64,000 nt of DNA from Agapanthus africanus (taxonomy: Eukaryota > Streptophyta > Magnoliopsida > Asparagales > Amaryllidaceae). Positions within the stretch are counted from its first letter, which is position 1. The number at the start of each line of letters is the position of its first letter. Below the pieces are notes generated by a model. That model made no database searches, had not been told where the DNA came from, and saw nothing but the letters and a program-made list of their open reading frames with translations. The stretch covers positions 512,673,772 to 512,737,771 of the forward strand of contig JASDDO010000001.1 in the NCBI GenBank assembly GCA_030015575.1. Direction: 5' to 3'. The translations under genes and the position numbers were made by a program. This document shows positions 1 through 11,289 of this stretch, in pieces.

Positions 1-832
1 TTGTGTACACTTGATTGTATCATGTTTGATGATACATGTTAACTAGTGCATGTGTAAAGATTAAACCATGGTTATATGAATGGTTAGGGTTTTGTATACT
101 TATTCATTTATTTATTTTGATTATTGATTTTGGAAAAGAAAATGGAAATGGTGGCTTTTCTTGTTTCTTTCATGAAGCTTCATGAAGGGTTGAAACTTTG
201 ACCATTTTTGTTTTCTTCTCTTAACCTAACCATTCACCTAACCCTAGTTTAATCTCTAAACTTGACCATGGTTAGTATATGATAAGTATTTATATTATTT
301 TATTTTAAAAGGGTAACACTTATCATATTCTATCTTGATCTTCTTCTTCTTCTTCAAGAAAAAGCTTGCCACCATTAATGGCATCTTGAGAAAAAAAGTG
401 AGAAATCCAATTCTAAAGTGAACCCACCTCCTATTTCTTCATTTTCTACCTCTTGCCAAGTAGTATAGGGTGTTCTCTTCATAAGTTTCACGACTTGGTG
501 AAGTTAGAGCTTGATCTTGTGTTGCCTCGACGTAGATCATCTTCGGCATCGTAGCCGACGACTAGTCCGCTCATTTCTCCGATGAAGCCGATGCTAGAGT
601 CCGAGATCCAACATGGAAAGCGAGGGGACGTCTACGTGGAGCTAAGGAAGTGGAGAACCGGATCTACAAAGGTTGTAGCTTCTTACTATTAGTTAAGTCG
701 TTAACTAGTTTTACTTTGTCGCCTAAACTCTAGTCAACGAATCCGTATTAGGGTTTCTCGGCACTTGTAAAATTTGAAATTGGCATGGTTGATGCCTTGT
801 GAGACCTCCTTAGTGTGCCTAGGAACCCTACA
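1..832 (+). mobile_element. Cop-A2: 3' end of a copia-related LTR
   Basis: This stretch is homologous, in reverse complement, to the left part of the LTR at 6812-9010: the shared landmarks are a CATGTTTGATGATACATG block near 20-40 and the terminal GTGCCTAGGAACCCTACA at 815-832. It ends in CA and at 833 the sequence switches abruptly to Tekay pol (RNase H end), so it is an insertion in Te1. The flanking AATAT at 833-837 would be one copy of the target duplication; the other lies outside the window. Whether it is a solo LTR or part of a full element cannot be seen. No coding potential. Confidence 0.8.
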
Positions 833-2482
833 AATATGAGGCAGCGTAGATGGTTGGAGCTGATGGCTGACTACGATCTTGATCTTAAGTACCATCCGGG
901 GAAGGTTAACGTCGTGCCGGATGCGCTTAGTCGATTACCAGCAATTCAGGTGTTAACTACGCAGAAGGAGATCGTTGAAGATTTTCGAAGATTTGACTTG
1001 GAGGTTGTGCTATCGCATTCTACGGGACAGTTGATGCAGCTGCAAGTACAGTCATCATTGATCGAGAATATTAAAGCAGCACAATCGCAGGGCCCTAGAC
1101 TGCAAAAGTTTCAAGGACAAGTTGAAGCCGGACTACGAACAGATTTATTAATCCCCGAAGATGGTTCGTTGAGGTTTGGTACCCGTTTGTGTGTGCCAAA
1201 GGGAGATATTCGTGAAGAGCTTATGAAGGAGGCACACAGTTCAGCTTATTCTGTACATCCAGGAGGCACAAAGATGTACCGAGATATTCGACAGCATTTC
1301 TGGTGGGAAGGCATGAAACGGGAGATTGCTCGCTTTGTGGCAAAGTGCTTGGTGTGTCAGCAAGTTAAGGCTGAACATCAAAGGGTTGCTGGTTTATTGC
1401 AACCACTTCCGATTCCTCAGTGGAAGTAGGAACATATAACCATGGATTACGTGACGGTTTTACCGCGAAGTCCAAAAGGCAACCATGCTATATGGGTGAT
1501 TGTTGACTGATTGACCAAGGAAGCTCATTTTATTCCTTTTCGGGTTGGTCAATCAACAGAGACTTTGGCAGAGCGGTACATGCAAGAGATTGTAAGATTG
1601 CATGGAGTACCGGTGAGCATCGTGTCCGATCGGGACACTCGGTTCTTATCACACTTTTGGCGGAGTCTACAGGAAAGTTTGGAGACTCGATTGAAGTTTA
1701 GCACAGCTTATCATCCTCAAACTGATGGTCAGTCGGAGAGAATGATCCAAACTCTTGAGGATACGTTGAGAGCATGCAGGTTGGACTTCAAGGGGTCTTG
1801 GGAGGATCATCTACTTTTGGTGGAGTTGTCTTACAACAACAGTTTTCAGGAAACTATTCAGATGGCTCCATTTGAAGCTTTGTATGGTCGTAAATGCCGT
1901 TCACCTGTTTGTTGGGACGATGTCAGTGAACGAAGATTATTGGGACCAGATTTAGTTGTGCAGACATTTGAGAAGGTTAACCCTATCAGAAATTATATGA
2001 AGGCAGCACAGGACCGACAGAAGAGTTGGGCAGATACGTCAAGAAGACCTCTAGAGTTCGCCATGGATGATTTGGTATTCTTGAAGATATCACCGACTAG
2101 AGGGGTGATTCGTTTTGGAGGTCGAGGAAATCTTAGTCCTCGATTCGTTGGACCCTTTGAGATCTTGGCGCGTGTTGGTGAGGTAGCGTATCGTTTGGCG
2201 TTACCGCAGTCCTTGGCGAATGTGCACGATGTGTTTCACGTATCTCAACTCCATAGGTATGTTCGAGATGAAACACACGTATTGGATCATTCGGAGCTAA
2301 CAGTACGAGAAGACTTGACTTTTGAGGAGCGACCGATTGGAATCGTGGATCGAAGGGAAAAGGTTCTTAAGAACAAGGTAATCCCTCTTGTGCTTGTTTC
2401 TTGGGGTAATCACTCGCATGGAGAGTCCACTTGGGAACGAGAAGATGAAATCCGGCAGAAGTTTCCTCACCTTTTCTTGTAG
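833..2482 (+). pseudogene. pol: Ty3/gypsy pol fragment: RNase H end, integrase, chromodomain
   Basis: One reading frame runs through the region with two in-frame stops, TAG at 1427-1429 and TGA at 1508-1510. It starts with the end of RNase H (motif DLKYHPGKVNVVPDALSR). Next comes the integrase zinc-binding HHCC region (AHSSAYSVHPGG then CLVCQQVK near 1230-1370). The catalytic core follows: the first Asp is in the short piece between the stops, the second in SDRDTRF, and the Glu in YHPQTDGQSE. Then come a GPF module (RFVGPFEILARVGEVAYRL) and a chromodomain-like end (VSWGNHSHGESTWERED). The chromodomain is thought to guide integration to heterochromatin. The stops look like TGG to TAG and CGA to TGA changes, as expected from deamination of methylated cytosine. 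The protein is not functional. Codons upstream of 833 belong to the inserted LTR. Confidence 0.92.
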
Positions 2483-3087
2483 TTATCTATCTTTGTATTC
2501 TTAGAATTTTGAGGACGAAATTCTTTTTGTAGTTGAGTATAATGTAACACCCGAGCCCAATGCTACTAATTTCAGTTACCGTTCGAACGTAGTGTGGCAC
2601 TTTTTTCATTTATCTTGCTTTATGGTTAATTATTGTAAATTCTACCCGGAAATTAATTTCTGCATATAACAATTTTTGGCATCTAAAATAAAATTAAAAA
2701 TATTCATCTTGGCCTGCTTGACACCCCTAACCCTGTTGTAGCGTCCGTGCATCGTGTTCTCGTCCCATTCAGTGAAACGGGCAAGTTTGGACGGCTACGT
2801 GCACGTACGTGTGTCCGTTTTGGGGGTATGCTTTTTGATCATAAAACACTTCATTTTAAATTTTGGATCCCGCCTAAAATTCTATTATTTCAATTTCAAA
2901 TTTTTGGACCCGACCCGGGCACGATTTGGAAATGTTTTACTTTGCACAAAAATCCCAGATTTTAATATATTTAAACCATCATATATAATTTAGTTAACCA
3001 TATAATATTTTTACAATCTTTTATATCCTTCTCAATTTATTCTCTCAGCCAATCGCAACCTCCCCTTTAACCCCATGGGCCCCACTT

Positions 3088-3190
3088 CTCTCTCTCTCTC
3101 GCTCTCTCTCTATCTCTCCACTTTTTCTCTCTCTCCCTCTTCTCTCTCTCTCGCTCTCTCTCTCTCTCTCCACTTTTTCTCTCTCTCTCC
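3088..3190 (+). repeat. CT-rich microsatellite in the Te1 LTR
   Basis: CTCTCT runs are interspersed with short T-rich interruptions. The Te2 LTRs carry the complementary GAGA run at the equivalent place (14773-14797 and 23680-23694), so this is an inherited LTR feature. The serine/leucine-rich ORF across it is a translation artefact. Confidence 0.9.
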
Positions 3191-4937
3191 ATATATTCTC
3201 TCGTACTTCTCTTTATCATTCTTTCTCTTCTTGCTTCATGTCTCGTTTCTCATTTTTTTAACTATTCTTTTGTTGCCGGAATTCCGTCGTGCCGGTGACG
3301 CTTCACGACGTTCCAGCGAGGTACCCCGACCCGTGTGGTTCCTTTGTTCGTCGTTTGGGTTCATTCCGTGAACCGTGCGCTCGTCGCGAGTTTTCCCCGC
3401 CGACGGTTAACGTTCCGTTTTCCCGATTCACGACCCATCGAGGCAAGTTAATCTTGCTACATGCTATATAATTCATTTTATACCTATTTAAATAAATACC
3501 ATACCTATAGTTTAAATCTAGTGCCCCATGTTTAATTTTATAACGTTTCGATGTTCCGTTTGCATCCGTTTATATCATATTAAATCTAGATCATGAAAAC
3601 TTATCTTGTGACATACTAGATTACATTATACTGCATCCATATCAATTAAAATATATATCATCGTAATATTTCTTATTATTATCTTTAATTAGTTCATAAT
3701 CTGCATTTTATAATATTATATATTTGAAAATATTATAGTTTACACATGAAACGTCGTTGAAAAAGCAGATACGACAAATCTGAAATTTACTGTACACCTT
3801 ACCTTATAAAATTCATTATAAATCATAGAAAAATCATTAGTATACGTTCTTTAGTTCGTTACGAAGATAACTCAGAATACTATAACTCTATGAAATATTT
3901 ACTTGCAAAATAAATTGTTTAAATTACGTAAAATGAAAATGAAAATGTCTCCAAACTGCTGTCCAGGGAAATTCCAGCAGCAAACTTTCAACTTCGAATG
4001 TTCATAACTTTTTGTAGGGATAACCTGAGATGCTTATACTTATAAAAATGAAAACCTTATTGAATTATCTTTGTTTTGGTATAAGACACGTCCCTTTTGG
4101 AGAACGTTTGTTATTTTTAAGCTATTTTACAAATTAGGGTGACGCTGAATTTCTGAACGGAACTTTCTTGTGCATGGTTAATCGATACCACTTTTATAGT
4201 TATTAATCGCTTTGAATATGCTATCCATATTAATATTATTATATCAATATTTATATCACATATTGCTTAGTTGTACATCCCACATTACCATTTTATAGTT
4301 TTATAACTTTTCGGATACCCGTTTGCATCCATCGCATTTAAGATACATATAATTGCATCCGTAGATCACATTACTACATAATAATGTGATATTAATACTC
4401 CATGTTTAATAAATTGCATCCTAATTAATATTGGAACTATAAATGTAACCCTAATCGATAACTGTGCATCCATATCTTTGAAATTATATCTATTTGCATA
4501 TCATATTACATGTTTCAGTTTATTGTTCTGATAGTACTCATGCTTGTTTATTTATACACATGCTTATGTTAGTCTGATTATGAGCACCCACATGACATCT
4601 TGTGGTTCCTGACATGACCAGTTACACTTCCTACTTGACATGACATGGTACCGTACACTCTTGACATGACATGACACCTTTATACATTACCTGGCTTAAC
4701 CTGATATACCATGGCTTTACCTGTTACCTGATCTTGTGTCTAATGCCAACAAACATAACATGTAGTCCTCATGGACCGTTCCTATTGTCTATCCAGACAA
4801 ACCTGTTTTCCCGATCCTGTGTTGGCATTAGTTTCTTGATTACTGGATACCTGACTTGACATACACATATAACTTTGGGGTATGGGGAAATCAAAGGTGA
4901 AATCTGACTTGTAATTCGACAGTTCACTGCCTGTATT

Positions 4938-5125
4938 GAGTGTACACATTCCTGTTTTGTGCCTAGAGGCATGTCTCGGTTTCAGCCGAGAATATTGTGG
5001 CCGTGGTCCCAGGTATGTACGGGATACTATCGAGTGTACACATTCCTGTTTTGTTCCTAGCGGCATGTCTCGGCTGCAGCCGAGAATATTATGGCCGTGG
5101 TCCCGGGTATGTACGAGATACTATT
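4938..5125 (+). repeat. 94-bp tandem duplication with perfect palindrome
   Basis: Two copies begin GAGTGTACACATTCCTG at 4938 and 5032. Each holds an inverted repeat around CTCGG/CCGAG. In the second copy this is an 18-bp perfect palindrome (TCTCGGCTGCAGCCGAGA, 5068-5085). The Te2 LTRs have only one equivalent unit (near 13130 and 22020), so the duplication is specific to the Te1 copy or subfamily. Confidence 0.85.
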
Positions 5126-6564
5126 GAGTTACATCGATGATTCATCAATTTGGTTTCAAACACTTTAGAACAGAGAACCTGATAGAACAATCCAGTTTAC
5201 CCACTGCACACTACCCTGTACTGCTCTGATTTATATTATTGTTACCCTTGCTTTATTCATGTTTATATTCGCATTGCATGTTTACTATGTTATTACTTGA
5301 TGACTTGACGCGCTGACGTCTGGGTTTTGCTTGGCCCAGATTCTTCTACCTTGCTGCAGACTGATTAGGAGTTTTGCCGCTGTTAGATGAGCGGTGAGGT
5401 TCCTGTCGGTACGTAGTTTCACTCCAGGTGTTTCATTTATTGTATCTTTTGGCTTCCACATATTGTTATCTACTGATTCTTTTACTCTAGCTTATGGACA
5501 TGTACTAGGTAGTTAGTTTACTTTCCTGTTCTTGATATCTCCACAGCCATATTGTGACTGTGGAAGGATTTTTCCTATCCACAGGTAGCATGGTTGGCTA
5601 TGTCACGTTCCCACTTTAGCGTACTTTGGGAAGCGGGGCGTGACAAAAACTGTTTTCAATATCAAGTCATGCAATTCAAAAAGATTCCCGACATCCTGAA
5701 CGAATGCTCGTCGCAAACTTTAGTAGACGGCCGCACCCCCGATGCCGTCAACGAAGTGCACTAAGGCGGAACACCGCTGCCGCGAGCACCCAAACGGATG
5801 CTTTTGGCGACGGGGTTCTCCTACAGTCACTTGGTCGGGGCTATGGGGTGTAGCTGTCTATTAAGTTTACCCGGCGAGTATCCGCGTACGCTACGCGATT
5901 GCGAAAGATTTTTGATCGCATCAAAATTCCCTGGCAACCGATCAAGTGAGACTAAACTACTATATTTATAATATTCAAATCAGTTATCTCATAACTACTT
6001 GTGGATTCCAAATATTGTACCACATTCCAGATAAATAGAAAATGTTAAACTTTCCGATCGAACAATCAAACACCCAAGTTTTCCCGAAATAGCTCAACAC
6101 ATGAAATAGGTTTAAGAACATTCACTTCATGCCACAGTACCAACGGTCTAGCCATAGAAGGATCAAGCCAACGCCTCACATGTGGCACGTCGTACTGCCC
6201 CAAACCCTAAGGTTCAAAGGGCAGTTCAAGACGGTCACATAATCGAGTTAAGGTTTGTTGTCTTCTAGAGGGTCCATCGCATTACCTGCACTACTTAGAA
6301 CGTTCTTAAACCACGGAAATATCCAACACTTGGAAATTTTCCGGCAGGGGAAAAATTAGGTATTCATATCTGGTCGAACTTTTTAACATGTTCTAAATTT
6401 ACCCGGAAAAACACATAGATAAAATTGGACAATCTGATCGAATCTACGAACTCCTAATACAACCCAGAAAACTCAACTCTTGAGTAAACTTTAAAAATTC
6501 CCAGAAAACACAGGCATTGCATACGGGTATTACTGTGCAAAGCACGTGACAAGATACTCCTATA

Positions 6565-6615
6565 TGGCCACGGAACCGCCGCACATTCCATGCTCATGCC
6601 GCGGTTCCGCGGCCA
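6565..6615. repeat. GC-rich inverted repeat in the Cop-A leader
   Basis: Left arm TGGCCACGGAACCGCCGC (6565-6582) and right arm GCCGCGGTTCCGCGGCCA (6598-6615) pair with one or two mismatches around a 15-base loop. The arms closely match inverted repeats in Cop-B (45203-45250) and in the Athila LTR (59802-59850). Confidence 0.85.
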
Positions 6616-6797
6616 CTTGGTCGACTTATGAGCACGTGCTTCACAGTAATTCTTCAAAAAGCCTGCTGATTTTTCTGCATATTTTTATTTCACAAAAAGC
6701 CCAGTTTTGAAAAATTGTATAGAGAAGGGTTTTGGTTTAGGGTTTCGGGTTCGATCGGGTTTCTAACTCCGTCTACTCATCGCCAAGGCTCTAGCTA

Positions 6798-6810
6798 GTC
6801 TCTGATACCA
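6798..6810 (-). other. Cop-A primer-binding site
   Basis: On the minus strand this reads TGGTATCAGAGAC, complementary to the 3' end of plant initiator-Met tRNA as in many plant LTR elements. It starts one base from the LTR terminus and fixes the orientation and the left edge of the LTR. Confidence 0.8.
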
Positions 6811-6811
6811 C

Positions 6812-9010
6812 TGTAGGGTTCCTAGGCACACCCATGAGGTTCTACAACTGATCAACCGTGCCAAAATCAAAAAATTCCTTGTGCCAAAGAACCCTATACT
6901 AGATCGTTAACTAGAGGTAAGGCGAAAGAATGCAAGTTAACAATTTTAACTAAAAGGAAAGTGACTACAACATTTGTAGATCCGGTCCTCCACTTCTCTA
7001 GCTCCGTGTTGACGTCCCTCCGTTGCAATCATCGGATCCCGGACTCTGGCGATTGTTTCGTCGGAGAAATGATCGGGCTAGGTCGTCGACTTCGATGCCG
7101 AAGATGATCTACGTCGAGGCAACTCAAGATCAAGCTCCATCTTCACTTGGTCATAGAACTTGAGAAGATAATACACTCTACTACATGGCAAGTGGTAGAG
7201 GATGAAGAAATAGGAAGTGGGTTCACTTTGGATTTGGATTTCTCACTCTTTTTCTCACAGCACCATTGGAGGTAGCAAGGTTTCTTCTTCTTGAAGAAGA
7301 AGAAGAAGAAGAAAGAAAAATGAATTATTTTTAAAAAGAAAATCCAAGTGATTTTTATCGTAATGCAACCATGGGTGAGGTAACTAGTGTAGAGACTAAA
7401 CTAGGGTTTAAGTGAATGGTTTGGTTAAGGAAAAAAAATGGTAGATAAAGCTAAGAAGCTTCATGAAGCTTAAGCAAAAAACAAAGTTAGCCACCATTTC
7501 ATTTTTGCCAAAAGTAAATAAAATGAATAAGTGAATAATTTAAAACCCTAACCATTAACCTAAACATGGTTTAAAGCATACACACACCCAAGTTTGCATG
7601 TATCATCAAACATGATACAAACTAGCGCACAAAACTATATCATATATACAATGTGCACATCAAGTGAGAAAATCCATCTTAAGTGAACAAATACTAGTTA
7701 ATGTAAAATAATATATCAAATATATAATTATACATTAAATCATTAAATCAACACTTGATTTAATGATCCGGTCATACTGCATATAACCGACTAATATCAA
7801 GTGTATCAATGTATCGAATCAATATTTGATTCGGTAACCCGGCTATATCTTATATAACCGTCCGATGATACAAATCGCGAGAATAGAATTCAGTATCACA
7901 TACTGGTATTATTCTCGGTCCCGCACATATCTCATATGCGCTCCTATTTCGTTTCGCTTGAGCCAGGAAACCTCTGTGTAGGACTCTAAAGACTCGTCAA
8001 TATGCCGGCAGCAGGTGATGATCATATCAAACACCCACAAGCCGCAAGCGGTCTGCTAAACGTAACGGCCACCCGGGTATTGAGCGATCAGAAGATCAAC
8101 GAGCAAGACCGCTCACACTCCTGTGAATCCAATCAGTAACACTTACCGTACAGTCCGGTCTGTTCGTCTGATATGTCGCATATCTCGTCTAGGGGTAGTA
8201 AACGTCAGACCCCAGTAGCTCGATAAGTCATGTCGATGTAAGGTCCATAACAAGCATGAAACTACTGATAACACTTACCAGTAAATCACTGCAATCCTGG
8301 CCAGGGATTTCCAGTTATGGCCAGTCGAGCATAGCGCAACATCAACCCCCAATAACGGGAGAGACGAGTCCCCTCCTATCGCTCATTGCTTCCATGTGAA
8401 TCGGGACTGTACCCAAAAAACACCTGTTTGCACGACTCAGTAGAGCCGTGGTAGGGTGGAAATCAAAGCACAGTGGGAGACACACAAGACTCTATGACGA
8501 TCTTGGGTCAACAGACTAAGCTGTACCAGTGTCACCAGAGAACTGCCATCTGACGTGAGGTATAATACCATCTGGGAGTTCTCGGCGAGTCCGTTCAGTG
8601 TACCCAGTCATCACTGAGCACCCGCATACCATCTCTGATGTCAAACACCAATGGATATGGGATCATCCATCATCCATTACATGGGTCGAGAAGATATACG
8701 CTAGTCTACTCTGGAATATCGATGCCCCGTCTCGATATTCCCACGACTAGGAACATTGAAGGATGTACTCATGGACTACCCAGGCCCCACTAGTATGATC
8801 TACATCATAGTCCTGGAAGTCGAGTACACATCCTAAGGACTTTATCAACATGTAACAGAGAGACTGAAAGTATACATGTTAAGATAAAGAGCAACCAGAT
8901 AACATACTATCATGTCGAGCAACAAAGTCATACCTATATATATCCCAGCATCCACTACAATATACATCCTATGTACAGTAATGGCCTTTAGGGCATACAT
9001 ATAACTAACA
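6812..9010 (-). repeat. Cop-A 5' LTR (copia-related)
   Basis: On the plus strand it starts TGTAGGGTTCCTAGGC next to the primer site and ends ATAACTAACA. On the minus strand it therefore begins TGTTAGTTATATGTATGCCC, a start typical of plant copia LTRs. The right half (about 7960-8990) is clearly related to the Cop-B, Cop-C and Cop-D LTRs, sharing CTCTAAAGACTCGTCAAT and GTAAACGTCAGACCCC. A GAA microsatellite lies at about 7294-7318. The left end is homologous to Cop-A2. No coding content. Confidence 0.8.
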
Positions 9011-10610
9011 CATGTATATACACATACCTTGCTATAGGTACATATACACCTTTATATGATATTGCACTTGATTTTGGGACAATGTGGGAACCACATGATA
9101 TTATTAAAAACTTGATTCATTTCAAAGAGCGGTTTTCCCTTGATATGCTTATATTACCGTTCCATGTTGCATACATCATATTTCATGGATTTACACATTG
9201 AGATACGGATTTCATGTGATTTATGGATTTGAGAACCGTGGTGATATTTCAAGAAAGTATGCATTGTTTTGAAAACCCTGTTTCTTTTGATATAATATTT
9301 CAATGCATCCACCATGAGTTTTCTCGGTTCTGAGATTGTGTTAGAAACCCGATTCGAGAAGATGGATGATCCGTTTGCGGGTTCATGGTGGACCCGGTAT
9401 GGTACCCCGGGGCAAGAAAGGTATGTTGTGCAGTAGAAAATGAGCCTGGCAGAGGGACTACTACCTACTGGTGATAGTTTGGACCCGGCAGTTATCCGGA
9501 GGATACCGACCGGAGTCATGAGATGGATATAGGCCGATCCGGACTGACGGAGCCCTACTTATGTGGATTTATGTGTCGATGCTGGACACGGGTTTTCATG
9601 ATGTTTCGAGTGTCGATATTGGTCACTCAGGTTCCATGAGATTTACGGATGTGAGGGCCGATCAGAGTGACGGCGCCTGAGGTATTGGGATTTGGGGTGT
9701 TTTTGATGGACACCGGGATTTTCCACGATGATGATTCATTGATGATGTTATATTTTATCTCATACTCAGTATTTATTAGATATGCATTGTTTCATGTAGT
9801 AGTAGTACTTTGATGGTGTACCTTAATCATGATTGTTGCATATCCATATTGCCATACTTCTGCTATCAGATTGCATGTAATAGATTATCGCTGTTCGTGC
9901 ATACCTGCGATTATCTGTATGATGTTATTTACTATTCACAAGTTGGCAACTAATCCCCGTTGTGCCACAGTGTTTTGCAGGCTTGACCCTCAGAGTAGCC
10001 GCGGCAGGGCTCTATATTGTATCTATTTCAGCGGATACCGCTACGGGTGGCTGTGAGGCCTTTTTGCTGTAGGTGGATTTGCGGTTATCCGATTATATCC
10101 ACTGTATATCTCATTGTATCTAGTACTCTCCATCTACCACTTTCATATATTGACTTAGAGACGAGTTTGTGAGGACCGATATTGTATATTTTGTGACTCT
10201 GGGTGTCGTGCACGTGTGAGCCGGCCTTTATTATGTAGTTTTACCTCTTTATGCTGTTTTTCATTTATGTTGTTTATTTCTTCGCTACGGTATCATATAT
10301 ATGCTTATGGTGGTTGTTTCTGCCTTTGGGAGTGATTTGCTCCCGTTTGGAGATGTTTTATTTATATCCCATGTTTGTTCCCATTTCGGGGCTAGTTTTT
10401 ACAAAGGATGTGCTGCCGAAATTTTTAAGAAAATAAACCTAAGCTTTAAGATTTTTACTTAAGATTTCCAAATGTTTTTAACAATGTTTTTATCACATAC
10501 TTCTTTATACGGTTTAGATTTCTGGGTTTTCGGCTTACTTAAATTGCGTTTCGCCTGTTGACATTACGTGGTTTAAGTGCCGGTCACGTGCCAAATTTTG
10601 GGTCGTGACA
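9011..10610 (+). repeat. LTR-I: 3' portion of an LTR related to Sol-L
   Basis: It ends TTTTGGGTCGTGACA at 10610, matching in reverse complement the start of Sol-L (TGTCACGACCTGAAATTTG). An internal block GTTGGCAACT...CCCCGTT (about 9940-9965) also recurs in Sol-L (about 16215-16240). The left end is cut by the Cop-A LTR. At 10611 the sequence changes to Tat-G pol. The 121-codon minus ORF at 9154-9519 shows no homology and is not called. Confidence 0.75.
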
Positions 10611-11263
10611 CATCCGTCTTATGACAACTTTCCGTATCTTCAAACTCTGGTAGGAAGTACTTTGCGTCTTCATATTTTCAGACTTTTTTTTACCGAGAAT
10701 GGGTTTAGCTCTCCTATGATGGTGTACTCCGAGTCATCCTTGAAATATTTCATACACTAATGTTGTGTAGAAGAGATGACATTGTACTCTTGTAATCAAG
10801 GCCTGCCGAGCAATGCGTTGTAGCAAGTCTTGGCGTCAATAACATGAAATTTGATGTCAGTGACGAGCAGCCCGAAATGTAACGTTAGTATTACGGACCC
10901 CAGTGTCTGTGATGACTGTGAGTCGAACCCAGAGATAGTAATTTTATCTTGGGCAAGGTGCTGAACGTTCATGCAAATCTCCTTCAGCACTCTTACGTTG
11001 AGCAGGTTAGCGGAGGATCCGTTATCGACAAGAATTTTCCCTATCTTGATATCGTGGCAGTATCCGGTGACGTATAAAGGGAGATTTTGCTCGCACGTAC
11101 CGAGGAGGAGATCTTCATCATTGAATGTAATGTCAGCCGTGTGGACCTCTGCCACCTCATCCTTCATCTTCTCTTCTGCGAAGAAAGGTTTGAACTGATC
11201 GGGCTTTTGTAATGCCTTGATCAGAGAATCTCGTGCCTTTTTGGACAGGAGAAGAGCATCCAA
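10611..11263 (-). pseudogene. pol: Tat-G aspartic protease region
   Basis: An open stretch of 155 codons (11263-10796) contains the retropepsin signature VDNGSSANLL, equivalent to the D-S/T-G active site with Asn in the middle position. It ends NALLGRP, the conserved C-terminal block of Ty3-type proteases that leads into WLH. Retropepsin cleaves the gag-pol polyprotein. Beyond 10796 the frame carries several stops up to 10610, where LTR-I interrupts. Upstream the frame joins the gag C-terminus only through a frameshift. The element was once autonomous but is dead here. Confidence 0.8.
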
Positions 11264-11289
11264 TATGCTCAGTTGTGAGAGTATTTTCC

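Larger units (their letters stand above)
833..5645 (+). mobile_element. Te1: 3' half of a Ty3 chromovirus (Tekay/Del type)
   Basis: It comprises the end of RNase H, integrase with a chromodomain-like tail (833-2482), a short spacer with the lineage-typical GAGGACGAAATTC block (2509-2522), and a 3.1-kb 3' LTR (2543-5645). The 5' part is beyond the left edge, interrupted by Cop-A2. The right end abuts the Cop-A leader at 5646, where AAAAC would be the target duplication. The assignment rests on the GPF module, the chromodomain end and close similarity to Te2 at 12505-24330. Confidence 0.88.
2543..5645 (+). repeat. Te1 3' LTR
   Basis: It begins TGTAACACCC just after the polypurine spacer and ends GCGGGGCGTGACA. 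The right end matches, in reverse complement, the left ends of both Te2 LTRs (12505 and 21408). At 3103 bp it is long, as is usual for this lineage. It contains a CT-rich microsatellite and a 94-bp duplication, listed separately. The small ORFs inside are not conserved and are not genes. Confidence 0.9.
5646..6811 (-). mobile_element. Cop-A: 5' leader and internal start
   Basis: This is the internal region adjoining the Cop-A LTR, read on the minus strand. A primer-binding site (TGGTATCAGAGAC on minus, 6798-6810) lies one base from the LTR edge. No significant ORF is present. A strong GC-rich hairpin lies at 6565-6615. The left side is cut by Te1 at 5645. The 5646-6400 part has no recognisable coding content; it is probably leader or degenerate gag. 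Confidence 0.65.

Noticed and set aside
3075-3371. Serine/leucine-rich ORF
   Set aside because: Translation of the CT microsatellite in the Te1 LTR.
9154-9519. 121-codon minus-strand ORF
   Set aside because: It lies in an LTR fragment, with no motif, and is not preserved in the related Sol-L.
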